A stretch of 64,000 nucleotides of DNA, from positions 1,683,501 to 1,747,500 of the forward strand of contig NZ_CP122539.1 in the NCBI RefSeq assembly GCF_029853675.1, given 5' to 3'. The stretch's first letter is position 1, and every line of letters begins with the position of its first letter. Shown one piece after another: positions 27,380 to 37,108 of the stretch. Position numbers and translations under genes: made by a program. The notes below the pieces were generated by a model. That model was not told the DNA's origin. It saw only the letters and a program-made list of their open reading frames with translations, and ran no database searches. This DNA is from Tenacibaculum tangerinum. GTDB taxonomy: Bacteria; Bacteroidota; Bacteroidia; Flavobacteriales; Flavobacteriaceae.

Positions 27380-28306
27380 TTATTCCGTAAAGCTTTTAAT
27401 TGTTTTTATTATTCCTTCTCTTGTACTCAATGGGAACTCATTAATTCCTAAGGCACTTTTTATTTTTTTGTTTGAAACCACATAGTCCTCTGTCAATTTT
27501 TGAACTCTTTCTGAATTAATTGGAAATGATAATATGTCTCCAAGTTTTGCTAACATATTAATGAATACTTTAGGAGTGTTAAATATCCTCACATTTTTAT
27601 TAACTCCTACACCTATTGTTTTCACCAATTCATTTGTTGATAAGGATTCATCATCTGCTACATTATACACACCCGACTGAATATCTTTATTTTCTACTAA
27701 TTCTTTGATTACAAAACAAAGATTTTCAACTGCTAAAAATGATCGTTTATTTTCATATTTCCCTAAAGGATAAGGAATTCCTTTGGATACAAAATTATAT
27801 AACAAATTCAGGTTTCCTTTATTATTAGGTCCATGAATCATACAAGGACGTAAAATATAAACTCTTTTGTTTTCCGGAATTTCTTTTGACAAAATATACT
27901 GTTCAGCAGCTAACTTTGATTTTCCATAGGCTGTAACCGGATTTGACTTATGATTTTCATCAAGTATACCTTCAACTTCATCAGCAGTAGCTTTTACAGA
28001 ACTCATATAAATGAAAACTTCACAGTCACTGTTTAAAAAATTATCAAATAAAGTTTTAGTCAACTCAGTGTTTACCTCAAAATATTCTTTTTCTTCTGAT
28101 GTGTTTTTTAAATCATGTGCTTTCCCTGCGAGGTGAATAAAAGTATTATATGATGATAATAGTTCTTTTGATAAGTCTTTATAACTTAAATTATTGTCAA
28201 TTTTACTTCTGGAAACACCATCCAAAACATATTGCTTATTTAAATAGTTTTCTAAGTTTTGTCCTACAAAGCCAGAAATTCCAGTAATTATTAAATTATG
28301 TTTCAT
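27380..28306 (-). CDS. NAD-dependent epimerase/dehydratase of the extended SDR family
   Basis: A 308-aa SDR starting MKHNLIITGISGFVG with the Rossmann glycine motif, SSVKA in the catalytic Ser position and YGKSK with the Tyr-Lys pair. It resembles the UDP-GlcNAc/QuiNAc 4-epimerase or reductase genes commonly found next to PglC-type transferases, but the exact reaction is unclear. ATG 28306 is preferred over the 28330 start; it overlaps the preceding glycosyltransferase stop by 11 bp. Confidence 0.85.
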   Translation of the reverse strand: MKHNLIITGISGFVGQNLENYLNKQYVLDGVSRSKIDNNLSYKDLSKELLSSYNTFIHLAGKAHDLKNTSEEKEYFEVNTELTKTLFDNFLNSDCEVFIYMSSVKATADEVEGILDENHKSNPVTAYGKSKLAAEQYILSKEIPENKRVYILRPCMIHGPNNKGNLNLLYNFVSKGIPYPLGKYENKRSFLAVENLCFVIKELVENKDIQSGVYNVADDESLSTNELVKTIGVGVNKNVRIFNTPKVFINMLAKLGDILSFPINSERVQKLTEDYVVSNKKIKSALGINEFPLSTREGIIKTIKSFTE

Positions 28307-29444
28307 ATACCAACGTTTTATATAAATCAAGTTGGCCCTCCCAGATTACTTCAGATTTAAAAAATTTTCTTGCTCTTTTCTCTCCATAATCTCCATGCAT
28401 ATTTCTCAACTCAGGATTCCTAGCATAAATCAAGATGCTTTCAGACAGCAATGCTATGTTGTTTAAAGGGATCAAAAAACCACTTTTTTTATCTGAAACA
28501 GTATCTCTTGCTCCTGGTATATCAGAAACTATAACTGGTCTTTTCATAGACGATGCTTCAAGTACTACATTCCCAAAACCCTCTCTATAAGAATATAAAA
28601 CTAGAACATCTATTGCTGCAAAAACTTCTGTGACATCTTCTTTCTTCCCCAAAAAATAAACATTCTTATTTTGTTTCATTTCAATTAAAACCTTATAGCT
28701 TATAGTGTCATTTTCTTCAATTGGCCCAGCTAATATTAACTTAAGGTTTTCTTCTTTCTCAGATGCTATTTTAAATGCTTCATATAGCTCTTCAACTCCT
28801 TTATCTCTAACAATTCTTCCTACAAAACCTATTAGTATATCATCTTGATTTAAAGACAGATTATCTCTTAACTTCTTCCCTTTTATAACATTACGCTCAG
28901 ACAACATAAATTTTGATGTATCTATTCCATTGCTACTTCCTTTACCTATTAAAATCCCTTTATCTATTTTTAAAATTTTAATTTTTACAGCATGCTCGAA
29001 AAGCGAAGGGCTAATTACAATTACTTTGTCTGCTAAATAACATGAAATAAACTCAGTAAACCTGACAATTTCTTTTTTTACCCCCTTTAATGTATCTGAT
29101 CTTACACCTCGCAAAGTAAAAACAATTCGTCTACTGGGAAAAAACACACCCGCTAGAGTAAAAAGTAATCCTGTCTTTGGGTTACCTGCATTTACTATTG
29201 AAGGTTTTTCCTTTAAAAGTATTTTAATTACCTTAAAGAAAGACTTTATATCATTAATTATTGATATTTCTCTTGAAAAAGATACTTCAATATGCTTGCA
29301 TCCTTCACTTTTCACTATCTTTTCTACTTCAGCTCCTTTTGGTGAAACTAATACTACTTCATTGCCTTTTTCTTTTAAATACCTTGCCTGCCCCCTGATA
29401 AAATTACCACAAAAAGAATCCGATACTGCTATTAAAACTTTCAA
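28296..29444 (-). CDS. GT4-family glycosyltransferase
   Basis: A 382-aa GT-B fold transferase. The N-terminal domain starts MKVLIAVSDSFCGNFIRGQ; the C-terminal nucleotide-sugar domain has IGFVGRIVRDKGVEEL and the retaining EGFGNVVLEASS motif with the E-x7-E pair (about residues 295-303). It probably adds one sugar of the repeat unit on the cytoplasmic face. Donor and acceptor unknown. Confidence 0.9.
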   Translation of the reverse strand: MKVLIAVSDSFCGNFIRGQARYLKEKGNEVVLVSPKGAEVEKIVKSEGCKHIEVSFSREISIINDIKSFFKVIKILLKEKPSIVNAGNPKTGLLFTLAGVFFPSRRIVFTLRGVRSDTLKGVKKEIVRFTEFISCYLADKVIVISPSLFEHAVKIKILKIDKGILIGKGSSNGIDTSKFMLSERNVIKGKKLRDNLSLNQDDILIGFVGRIVRDKGVEELYEAFKIASEKEENLKLILAGPIEENDTISYKVLIEMKQNKNVYFLGKKEDVTEVFAAIDVLVLYSYREGFGNVVLEASSMKRPVIVSDIPGARDTVSDKKSGFLIPLNNIALLSESILIYARNPELRNMHGDYGEKRARKFFKSEVIWEGQLDLYKTLVYET

Positions 29445-29446
29445 AA

Positions 29447-30016
29447 TTATTTATTTAGTTTATTTCTTGAATAAAACACGTTTGTATCATTTGTATCTAC
29501 ATTTTCTTTTATTACTTTGGCTGGCACACCTCCTAATACTTTATTATCTTCAGTATCATCTACAATAAAGGAATTAGCTGCTATTAAGTTTCCTTTCCCT
29601 ATAGTAACACCGCACTTTACAGAACTATTTGCTGCCAACCAACTTCCTTTCTTTATATGTACTTTTTTCGCAATACTACCTCCTTGCTTTACACTTTTAT
29701 TTTTAAAAGTATGCTGTAAAGTACTAATAACTACATAAGGACCAAAAACAACTTCATCTTCTATTTCTAAACCACCCATCGCATTTAACCAACACCCTTT
29801 AGCTAGATACACATTATCCCCAACTGTCAAATTAAATGTATTTAACAACGTAACATCTCTACCTACAGTAAAATTTTTCCCACACTTTTTTAAGAAAAAA
29901 CCCATCAAAAAACCTCTAATTCTAATCACAATCCTGTTATCTGGCAGCCAGCTAGTTATTAAAGAAACAAGCCACAATGGTAAAACATATCTTAACTGAT
30001 TTTTAATTTCTTTCAT
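29447..30016 (-). CDS. Hexapeptide-repeat O-acetyltransferase (WcaF/Maa type)
   Basis: A 189-aa left-handed beta-helix acyltransferase. The N-terminal amphipathic region precedes hexapeptide turns from about residue 45 to 165 (for example VGDNVYLAKG, IKKGSWLAAN, IGKGNLIAAN). It ends in the VLGGVPAKVI motif of acetyl-CoA-dependent sugar O-acetyltransferases. His in TLQHTFKN is the likely catalytic base. It would acetylate a sugar of the polysaccharide. It overlaps the upstream glycosyltransferase by 14 bp. Confidence 0.87.
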   Translation of the reverse strand: MKEIKNQLRYVLPLWLVSLITSWLPDNRIVIRIRGFLMGFFLKKCGKNFTVGRDVTLLNTFNLTVGDNVYLAKGCWLNAMGGLEIEDEVVFGPYVVISTLQHTFKNKSVKQGGSIAKKVHIKKGSWLAANSSVKCGVTIGKGNLIAANSFIVDDTEDNKVLGGVPAKVIKENVDTNDTNVFYSRNKLNK

Positions 30017-31175
30017 TCATTATTTTTTTAAAAAAACTTACTCTCTTTTCTTGAAGAATTCCTTCTTTATACTTTAATGCTATTTCAATATTCTCTTTTA
30101 TCATTTTCTCCCACATATACTTGGATGAATAAATATATTCTATCTGATTTGCTAACTTTTTCCAATCTCCTGGTTTGTGTAAAAATTTTTCACTTAAAAG
30201 TTCTGGAACTCCAGCCACAGATGCTCCTAATACTAAACGCCCTCTACTCATTGCTTCAATTACAACTCTAGGTAATCCTTCTTGTTTAGATGGATGAATA
30301 TACAGGTGTTGTTTATCCAAAAAAGGTAAAATTCCTTTTTCTCCTGCTTCAAGTAAACCTATTATATTCACAAATTGATTTAAATTTAATTCTTGAATTA
30401 TATCCAGCAACCACCCAGAGTCTCCTGTTCCAACTAAATTTAACCTTATATTCTTTTGTCCTTTATTTACAAGATATTTTAAAGCCTTTATAGCTTCAAC
30501 ATGTCCTTTATATTTAACATGAAAAGACCCTATTAATCCTATATTAAAAGTTTCAAAACTTTTATTATAAAAGCTTAATACAGAACCTACATTTTGTACT
30601 TCTTTCAAATTTACATTTGATATTCCTATTGTTTGCTTTTTATTTGGATATCTTGATTGTAAGAACTTCTGTGTAACGTAAATTATGTTTTCAGACTTTT
30701 TGACATAATTTCTTAACTTAAAATACTGTATTGGTGCTATAACTTTAGTCAGCATCCCACCATAATTCCAATAGGCATCAAAAGGACAGCCTACGACTTC
30801 AATCAGGTATGGCTTATTTATTTCTTTACATATATCAATAGCAAAAAAACCTAAAGTACTAGGCAACCTAGATATTACAAAATCTACCTTTTCTATTTCT
30901 GTTTTTATTTTTTTCTTTATTATCTTATACTTTAGAATTTTATCTTTAGAAGATTTAATATCATCAATAAGTACAAAACCCACATTATTAGAAGAAGAAA
31001 TCACTAATTTATTTGGTAAATTTTCCTTTTCTCTTCCTATAACTAATAACTCATCAAAAACTGACAAATACCTATCCCACATATATTTGGTAAAACTACC
31101 TCCAGATCCATCATAATATTTATCATTAACTTTATCATGTACAAAATAATGATCATGTATAAATAATGCTTTCAT
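30003..31175 (-). CDS. GT4-family glycosyltransferase
   Basis: A 390-aa GT-B protein. The N-terminal half starts MKALFIHDHYFVHD; the C-terminal half has IGLIGSFHVKYKGHVEAIKAL and the E-x7-E motif in EGLPRVVIEAMS. It belongs to the repeat-unit assembly set, one gene from the other GT4. Substrates unknown. No membrane segment. Confidence 0.88.
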   Translation of the reverse strand: MKALFIHDHYFVHDKVNDKYYDGSGGSFTKYMWDRYLSVFDELLVIGREKENLPNKLVISSSNNVGFVLIDDIKSSKDKILKYKIIKKKIKTEIEKVDFVISRLPSTLGFFAIDICKEINKPYLIEVVGCPFDAYWNYGGMLTKVIAPIQYFKLRNYVKKSENIIYVTQKFLQSRYPNKKQTIGISNVNLKEVQNVGSVLSFYNKSFETFNIGLIGSFHVKYKGHVEAIKALKYLVNKGQKNIRLNLVGTGDSGWLLDIIQELNLNQFVNIIGLLEAGEKGILPFLDKQHLYIHPSKQEGLPRVVIEAMSRGRLVLGASVAGVPELLSEKFLHKPGDWKKLANQIEYIYSSKYMWEKMIKENIEIALKYKEGILQEKRVSFFKKIMNERN

Positions 31176-31202
31176 TTCTCACTCTTCTTATTATTTATTT
31201 TA

Positions 31203-32468
31203 TTATTTTTTAACCAATTTAGTTTTTGTTAAAATTATGAAGGGGACGACAATAAACTTTATTGAAAAGTTTAAAAAGTATGCCAAATCTTGTCTTTGGA
31301 CATAAATTAACAGTGAAACAAGGGTTACCAAAAAAGATAGCCCTAAAACTGATGAATTGAGATAATTATAATACTTTGATGTAAAAATTGACACAATAAA
31401 ATAAACAATAAAAACCCCAAAATATTCAAAATCCATATATCCAGACAGTTGTAAGGAATACCCTAAACCTGTAGAACCTTGAGGCCGTTCAAGGAAAACT
31501 CTATTATACCAATTACCTGAATTTCTTGTTATCCCTAAAAAATTACCAAAATCATCTATAATCAATTTTTTATCCTCAATTGTTTTAAGTTTATTTACAC
31601 CGTATACTCTATGAATATTCTTGCCCACAGTCATAAATTCATTAAACCCCATACTTTTAAAATCACTTTCAATATTTAATTTATCTTCAGACACTAATAC
31701 TGACTTGAGCTGCTGTGTTAAAGGAGCCAATAAAGCTACAAATATAAAAAAGGAATAATAGATAAATATTGGAAAACATTTTTTTTTATAACCATAAAAA
31801 AAAATCACCCCTATGATATAAGTAAATAATAAATCTCGTTCCCCTAAAAACAAAAATATAAAACAAAATAAAAAACCATAGAGCAACATTAATTTTCTAT
31901 TATACCCATTCTTATATACATTATAAATTGAAAGTGTAACTAGCAAACCTGTAATAGCATATAAATATCTTAAAACTGGATTATCAGCAATAAAATTTTT
32001 AATCATTCTCTTAGTATTTAAGCTATTTGTTGTATAAATAACACTTAAGTAAATTAAAACAGATAAAAGAGATAAAATCCAAATAATCTTGAACACATAT
32101 GGATCTATTTTAATTTTTTTTAACTTACTCATTCTTTTTTTATTTCTTTCAAAAAAATAAATAGTTAATAAATTAAATGTTGTAAATGAGATATACCCCA
32201 TTATTAGCATTGGTCTAATAAATCCTTGGTTTAAACTTTGATTATCTACTATTATCAGTAAATATATATAATAACTAAAGTTATGTAATAACATGAAAGG
32301 ATTAACCCAGTGCAATATAAAAGATGAATAATTTATATATATTTTACTAATTATTATCGAAGTAATAAAAAGCATAGAAATAGACAAAATATAAAACCCT
32401 AACAACAAGAAAGTTAAACTTAAAATTAAAAATATAAAAATTAAGAATCTATGTTTTAATTGTTCCAT
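31203..32468 (-). CDS. Wzy-type oligosaccharide repeat-unit polymerase
   Basis: A 421-aa polytopic membrane protein with about 10-12 helices and one larger loop (about 265-340). That loop includes PQGSTGLGYSLQLSGYMDFEYFG (in short, GSTGLGYSL then FEYFG), a pattern of O-antigen polymerases. It would join lipid-linked repeat units on the periplasmic side after flipping by Wzx. Sequence conservation in this family is low, so the call rests on topology, the loop motif and location beside wzx. Confidence 0.8.
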   Translation of the reverse strand: MEQLKHRFLIFIFLILSLTFLLLGFYILSISMLFITSIIISKIYINYSSFILHWVNPFMLLHNFSYYIYLLIIVDNQSLNQGFIRPMLIMGYISFTTFNLLTIYFFERNKKRMSKLKKIKIDPYVFKIIWILSLLSVLIYLSVIYTTNSLNTKRMIKNFIADNPVLRYLYAITGLLVTLSIYNVYKNGYNRKLMLLYGFLFCFIFLFLGERDLLFTYIIGVIFFYGYKKKCFPIFIYYSFFIFVALLAPLTQQLKSVLVSEDKLNIESDFKSMGFNEFMTVGKNIHRVYGVNKLKTIEDKKLIIDDFGNFLGITRNSGNWYNRVFLERPQGSTGLGYSLQLSGYMDFEYFGVFIVYFIVSIFTSKYYNYLNSSVLGLSFLVTLVSLLIYVQRQDLAYFLNFSIKFIVVPFIILTKTKLVKK

Positions 32469-32471
32469 ATA

Positions 32472-33898
32472 TTATTTAATGACTTTTTTTATTTGTTTTA
32501 ACTCAATAAAAATATCAAATATATTTAATGTTCTTAACACTAAAAAGTAAACTATAATTATAAACAGCACATTAATACTGTATATCCAAAATGAAAAATA
32601 CGCCTTTATGAAGAAAGACCAAAAAATTAATATTAACGAAGTAAAAATTATTTTAAATACTTCCTTAAACCTGTTATCTTTGATGACCATTTCTTTAGAT
32701 GAAGAATAAAAACTAATTAAATAACTTAAAATATTTGTTATTAAAAGTCCTAACAATAAAAACTCTATGCTTCTATACAATATTCCTAAAAGAATAGATA
32801 TCGCTTGTATGCTTTTTTTAATAAATCAATATGTAATATCTTTTCAGTTTTATTAATAACCTTAAAAAAAACTCTACTTAACATTTCTTGTAAAAAGAAA
32901 AAAGAAGATATTGATAATATTTGTATAAAAAAATATCCTTCGCTCCATTCACTTCCATATACTAATTTTAATATATCGTCTCCATAAGAAACTACAACAA
33001 CTATTAAAATTCCCATGATAACGGAGACATATGTTGATATTTTAAAAAAAGCCGCATTCATTTTTTTTGAATCTTGTTGTACTTTAGAAAGTCCTGAAAA
33101 AGCTACGCTCTGCAAAAGCAAGTTGATTAAATTATTAGGAACATCTTGTAATCTTTTTGACTGATAATAAAACCCCGCTTGAGTCTGAGAAAAATACTTA
33201 GCCAATACTACTTGATAAATATTATCATAAATAGAACTTAAAACTGAAGTTATTGATGTATTTATACCAAACTTATATAAAGTTTTAAAAGATGTATAAT
33301 TAAACCTAAGAGGTACAAAATATTTCTGTGAAACTATTAATAAAATCGAAAAAAAAGAGAATATAATAATTGAATAAGTATTAATGCCCATACTCCAAAA
33401 CTATATAAAGCTAATAACACCCCAATTATTGACGCAAAAAGCATAGAAAAAAAACGATAAATTCCTCTTTCTTTAAACTTAAAATCTCTTATCAACATTG
33501 TACTACCAACAACTTGAAAAGAGTTAATTATAAGAATTACAGATGATAATTTTATGTAGTTTATAAAGCTATTATCTTCATAATAATCCGCTATTTTTTC
33601 TGATGAAACAAATAATAAAAAAGAAAAAAACACCAAGTATTAAATTAAAAGTAAATACTGTAGAATAGTCTATTTTTTTTATTTTTTCTTTCCTAACAAG
33701 TGCTGCTCCTAACCCTCCTTCTACAAAGACTCCTGAAACTAAAATAAAAAACATAACAACCCCTATTTTACCAAATTCACTTGGGGGTAAAATTCTTGTA
33801 AAGATAATATTAGTTAAAAGTATAATTATCAAATATCCTAACTGACTTGTTAAAGACCACAAAGATCCTTTTAACATCTTTTTCTTTAAATCACCCAT
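32472..33898 (-). pseudogene. Wzx-type oligosaccharide flippase split by three single-base frameshifts
   Basis: Four consecutive minus-strand frames (33898-33578, 33636-33337, 33391-32786, 32780-32472) read as successive parts of one MOP-superfamily flippase of about 475 aa, starting MGDLKKKMLKGSLWSL. The switches are at T runs as read on the coding strand: one extra T near 33617-33630, one missing T at 33349-33356 (T8), and one missing A at 32813-32819 (A7). About 12 membrane helices are spread over the parts. Wzx moves lipid-linked repeat units across the inner membrane. As written the gene is broken; sequencing indels in homopolymers are as likely as real decay. It precedes wzy. Confidence 0.85.
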
Positions 33899-34928
33899 TA
33901 AATATTATAAATTTAGATTCTTGAATGCTTATAAACCATCTAACAAAACAATGCACACCTTCTTCTATTTTTACCTGAGGTTTGTAGTTATAATCCTTTA
34001 TTAAACCATCCACATTTGCCCAGGTTTTTTTGACATCCCCTGGTTGCATGGGTAACATTTCTTTAACCGCCTCTTTTCCTAAATTGGCTTCCATTGTTGT
34101 AATGAAATCTAACAATTTTACTGAATCGTTGTTACCTATGTTATAGATTTTATAGAGTTCTTCTCTATCTTCAACCGATTTTTCTAGTACTCTTTGTACC
34201 CCTTCTACTATATCATCTACATAAGTAAAATCTCGTTCCATATCTCCGTTGTTGAACACTTTGATGGGACGGTTGTTTGAAATGGCATCAGCAAACAGTA
34301 TAGGTGCCATGTCGGGTCGTCCCCATGGTCCGTACACCGTGAAAAATCGCAATCCTGTAGTGGGCATTTTATATAGATGACTGTAGGTATGAGCCATCAA
34401 TTCGTTACTTTTCTTCGTAGCTGCATACAAACTCACGGGAGTATCAACCCTATCTCCCTCGGAAAAAGGCACTTTTTTGTTGGAGCCGTACACACTTGAG
34501 CTACTGGCATACACCAAATGTTTGATTTCATGATGTCGGCAACACTCCAAAATATTTAAAAACCCAACAATATTGCTTTGAATATACACATCGGGATTTT
34601 CGATACTGTAACGCACTCCTGCTTGGGCTGCTAGGTGACAAACTACTTCAAATTTTTCGGTAGTGAATAATTGAAATAGTGCTTCTTTATCTTCTAAGTT
34701 CAATCGTATAAACTTAAAATTATTAAAAGTAGCACTTGTCATTTCTTGATGAAATACCTCAGCTTTTTTTCTATCTATTCCTAATTGTTGTAACCGAGCA
34801 TATTTTAAATTGACATCGTAATAGTCGTTAATATTATCGATTCCTACTACTTCATGTCCTTCAGTTAGTAATTTTTTACTTAAATGGAACCCGATAAACC
34901 CTGCTGCTCCTGTAACTAAAATCTTCAT
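33891..34928 (-). CDS. UDP-glucuronate 4-epimerase-like SDR, copy 1, altered C-terminus
   Basis: A 345-aa extended SDR (GAAGFIGFHLSKK; ASSSSVYG; YAATKKSNE) of the CapI/LpsL type, which converts UDP-glucuronate to UDP-galacturonate. Residues 1-325 are identical to copy 2 (39974-40987). The last 20 residues differ: copy 2 ends RRFVQWYQEYHS, this copy continues HCFVRWFISIQESK and on. The switch coincides with the end of the 2.7-kb repeat. The stop overlaps the wzx start. It shares a 4-bp ATGA overlap with ugd upstream. Confidence 0.9.
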   Translation of the reverse strand: MKILVTGAAGFIGFHLSKKLLTEGHEVVGIDNINDYYDVNLKYARLQQLGIDRKKAEVFHQEMTSATFNNFKFIRLNLEDKEALFQLFTTEKFEVVCHLAAQAGVRYSIENPDVYIQSNIVGFLNILECCRHHEIKHLVYASSSSVYGSNKKVPFSEGDRVDTPVSLYAATKKSNELMAHTYSHLYKMPTTGLRFFTVYGPWGRPDMAPILFADAISNNRPIKVFNNGDMERDFTYVDDIVEGVQRVLEKSVEDREELYKIYNIGNNDSVKLLDFITTMEANLGKEAVKEMLPMQPGDVKKTWANVDGLIKDYNYKPQVKIEEGVHCFVRWFISIQESKFIIFNG

Positions 34929-36689
34929 GAGTTCTTTCCTATTTGATAATATTCAAATCCTCTTTCTTCTAAATGATAGCTATGGTACTGATTTCTTCCA
35001 TCAAAAATAACTGGGGTTTTCAGTTGCTGTTGAATTTCTGAAAAATCTGGTGAACGAAACTCCTTCCACTCTGTCAATAAAATCAACGCATCTGCATTAG
35101 CCAATACTTCATATTTAGCTTTCTTGTAAGTGATGTTCTCCACATCTTTTAAATAAAAATGTGCTGCTTCTTCCATCGCTTTTGGGTCGTATGCTTGTAC
35201 TTTTGCCCCTCTCTTCACCAGTTCTTTTACCACATAAATCGCTGGGGCTTCACGCATATCGTCGGTTTCTGGTTTGAATGCCAATCCCCATAAACCAAAT
35301 GTTTTTCCTGTTAAATCTTCTCCAAATCTTTTGATGATTTTCTCTGCAATCACAAATTTTTGGCGGTTGTTCACTTCTTCTACTGACTTGATCAATTGGG
35401 CTTCATAACCATGTTCTTCTGCTATCTTTTTCAATGCTTTCACATCCTTCGGGAAACAAGAACCTCCATAGCCTGCACCGGGATAAATAAAACTATAACC
35501 AATTCGTGAATCGGACCCTATTCCTGCACGTACATTGTTTACATCAGCTCCCACGCGCTCGCAAATGTTGGCGATTTCGTTCATAAACGATATTTTGGTG
35601 GCTAGCATTGCATTGGCGGCGTACTTGGTCATTTCTGCGGAACGTACATCCATGGTAATGAATCGGTCGTTGGTCATTGTAAAAGGAGTGTACAACTGGC
35701 GCATTTTTTCAAAAGCATAGTCCGACTCCGCTCCAATTACCACTCTATCAGGTTTCATAAAATCGTTGATGGCATCGCCTTCTTTTAAAAATTCGGGATT
35801 AGAAACTACATCAAATTCAATAGCCACATTTCTTTTATCCAATTCCGATTGAATAGCTACCCTTACTTTATCGGCTGTTCCCACAGGTACGGTAGATTTA
35901 TTTACGACAATCAATCGGTGGTTCATCTTTTGACCAATTTCTTTAGCCACTGCCAACACATATTGCAAATCTGCCGAACCGTCTTCTCCCATAGGAGTAC
36001 CTACGGCTATAAAAACAATAGTAACTTCTTCAAGGGCTTCTTCTAACTTGGTTGTAAAGAATAAGTTGTTCTTCTCTACATTTTTCAATACCATCTTTTC
36101 TAGACCTGGTTCGTAAATTGGTATAATTCCTTGGTGAAGCTTACTTATTTTTTTGGGGTCGATATCTACACAGGTAACTTTGTTTCCCATTTCTGAAAAA
36201 CAGGTTCCTGATACCAAGCCTACATAGCCTGTTCCGATAACAGCTAGTTTCATATTTATTATTTATCTTTTGATTTCAAACTTTCTTTATCATGAACTTC
36301 TTTTCGCAACCCACTGCTAGAAAAACGGTGTTCTCTTTTATTAAAGTACAATTTGATTCCTTTCTTCTCACAAAAATCTCTTCCTGTGAATTGTTTGTTG
36401 GCATATTCATCACCTATAATTCGTACGTCTATATGAAAGGAACGAAGAATATCTTCTAAATCCTGCTCAGTTGCATACGGAACGATTTCATCGACATATT
36501 TACAGCCTTTTAACTGGATATATCGCTCAACTACCGATTGTACGGGTCTGTTTTTATCGGGTCTGTCGATGGTTGGGTCTGTTTGCAAACCACAGATTAA
36601 GTAATCGCATTGGCGCTTGGCTTCTTCTAACATTTTAATATGTCCTGCATGCAATAAATCAAATGCACTGAAAGTAATTCCTGTTTTCA
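33958..36689. repeat. 2,732-bp direct repeat, copy 1
   Basis: It matches 40017-42748 at a constant offset of 6,059 bp with no indel; the three encoded proteins are identical within the repeat and the sampled DNA lines agree base for base. At the low end similarity fades to partial (about 12 of 17 bp), and at the high end it stops abruptly inside a start codon. Confidence 0.92.
34925..36253 (-). CDS. ugd: UDP-glucose 6-dehydrogenase, copy 1
   Basis: A 442-aa nucleotide-sugar dehydrogenase that oxidises UDP-glucose to UDP-glucuronate with 2 NAD+. It has the N-terminal Rossmann motif GTGYVG (7-12), STVPVGTA, EFLKEGDA, the catalytic Cys in GGSCFPKD (about 257) and the C-terminal WGLAFKPETDDMREAP. 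The protein is identical to copy 2 (40984-42312). It supplies the substrate of the adjacent epimerase. Confidence 0.94.
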   Translation of the reverse strand: MKLAVIGTGYVGLVSGTCFSEMGNKVTCVDIDPKKISKLHQGIIPIYEPGLEKMVLKNVEKNNLFFTTKLEEALEEVTIVFIAVGTPMGEDGSADLQYVLAVAKEIGQKMNHRLIVVNKSTVPVGTADKVRVAIQSELDKRNVAIEFDVVSNPEFLKEGDAINDFMKPDRVVIGAESDYAFEKMRQLYTPFTMTNDRFITMDVRSAEMTKYAANAMLATKISFMNEIANICERVGADVNNVRAGIGSDSRIGYSFIYPGAGYGGSCFPKDVKALKKIAEEHGYEAQLIKSVEEVNNRQKFVIAEKIIKRFGEDLTGKTFGLWGLAFKPETDDMREAPAIYVVKELVKRGAKVQAYDPKAMEEAAHFYLKDVENITYKKAKYEVLANADALILLTEWKEFRSPDFSEIQQQLKTPVIFDGRNQYHSYHLEERGFEYYQIGKNS

Positions 36690-36690
36690 A
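36259..36690 (-). CDS. TagD-like adenylyl/cytidylyltransferase family protein, copy 1
   Basis: A 143-aa nucleotidyltransferase with the HxGH motif in LLHAGHIK (about 13-20) and a C-terminal SSSGLRK in place of the usual ISTT-type motif. It resembles glycerol-3-phosphate cytidylyltransferases, so it may activate a polyol or other phosphate for the polysaccharide. The start codon is TTG here, because the repeat ends inside the start codon; copy 2 has ATG. The protein is otherwise identical to copy 2. Confidence 0.85.
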   Translation of the reverse strand: MKTGITFSAFDLLHAGHIKMLEEAKRQCDYLICGLQTDPTIDRPDKNRPVQSVVERYIQLKGCKYVDEIVPYATEQDLEDILRSFHIDVRIIGDEYANKQFTGRDFCEKKGIKLYFNKREHRFSSSGLRKEVHDKESLKSKDK

Positions 36691-37108
36691 TAATTTACTT
36701 ATTCATATTTTTATAAAAAAGCAATGCTACTTTCCAATATTTGTCAACTCCATATTTCGGATATCATGAACAACCTCCATCTATTACCTAGCATCTTGTA
36801 AACCTAATCCATCTCTATCAACACCTCTCGACGACTTGTAGTCTGTAAATCGAAACCATGAGCTGAACTAAATCTCTTCTCTATTTATAGTCATATCTAA
36901 CTAAACATTTCACTGATGCTTTAATTTTTTAATATAACTATCAAAATGCTCAAACTCCACAAAAAAATCAGCTTTTGAAAAAATAACTTCCTAATATTAC
37001 TTATCATTTTTCCCAATTCAGCTACATGACATTACTTGCATTTTTAACCATTTTTAAATAAAGTGGAACAACATATCCTGATACTCATAATAAGCAAAAA
37101 ATTTTTCA
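36691..37108. other. Noncoding spacer with possible gene remnants
   Basis: 418 bp between the HexNAc dehydrogenase and copy 1 of the repeat. No intact gene. Two stop-bounded minus-strand pieces look protein-like. One is about 22 codons ending KYWKVALLFYKNMNK, just before the TTG start of the next gene. The other is about 26 codons containing FRFTDYKSSRGVDRDG. They may be fragments of genes lost when the duplication formed, or an unrelated intergenic repeat. Confidence 0.4.
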
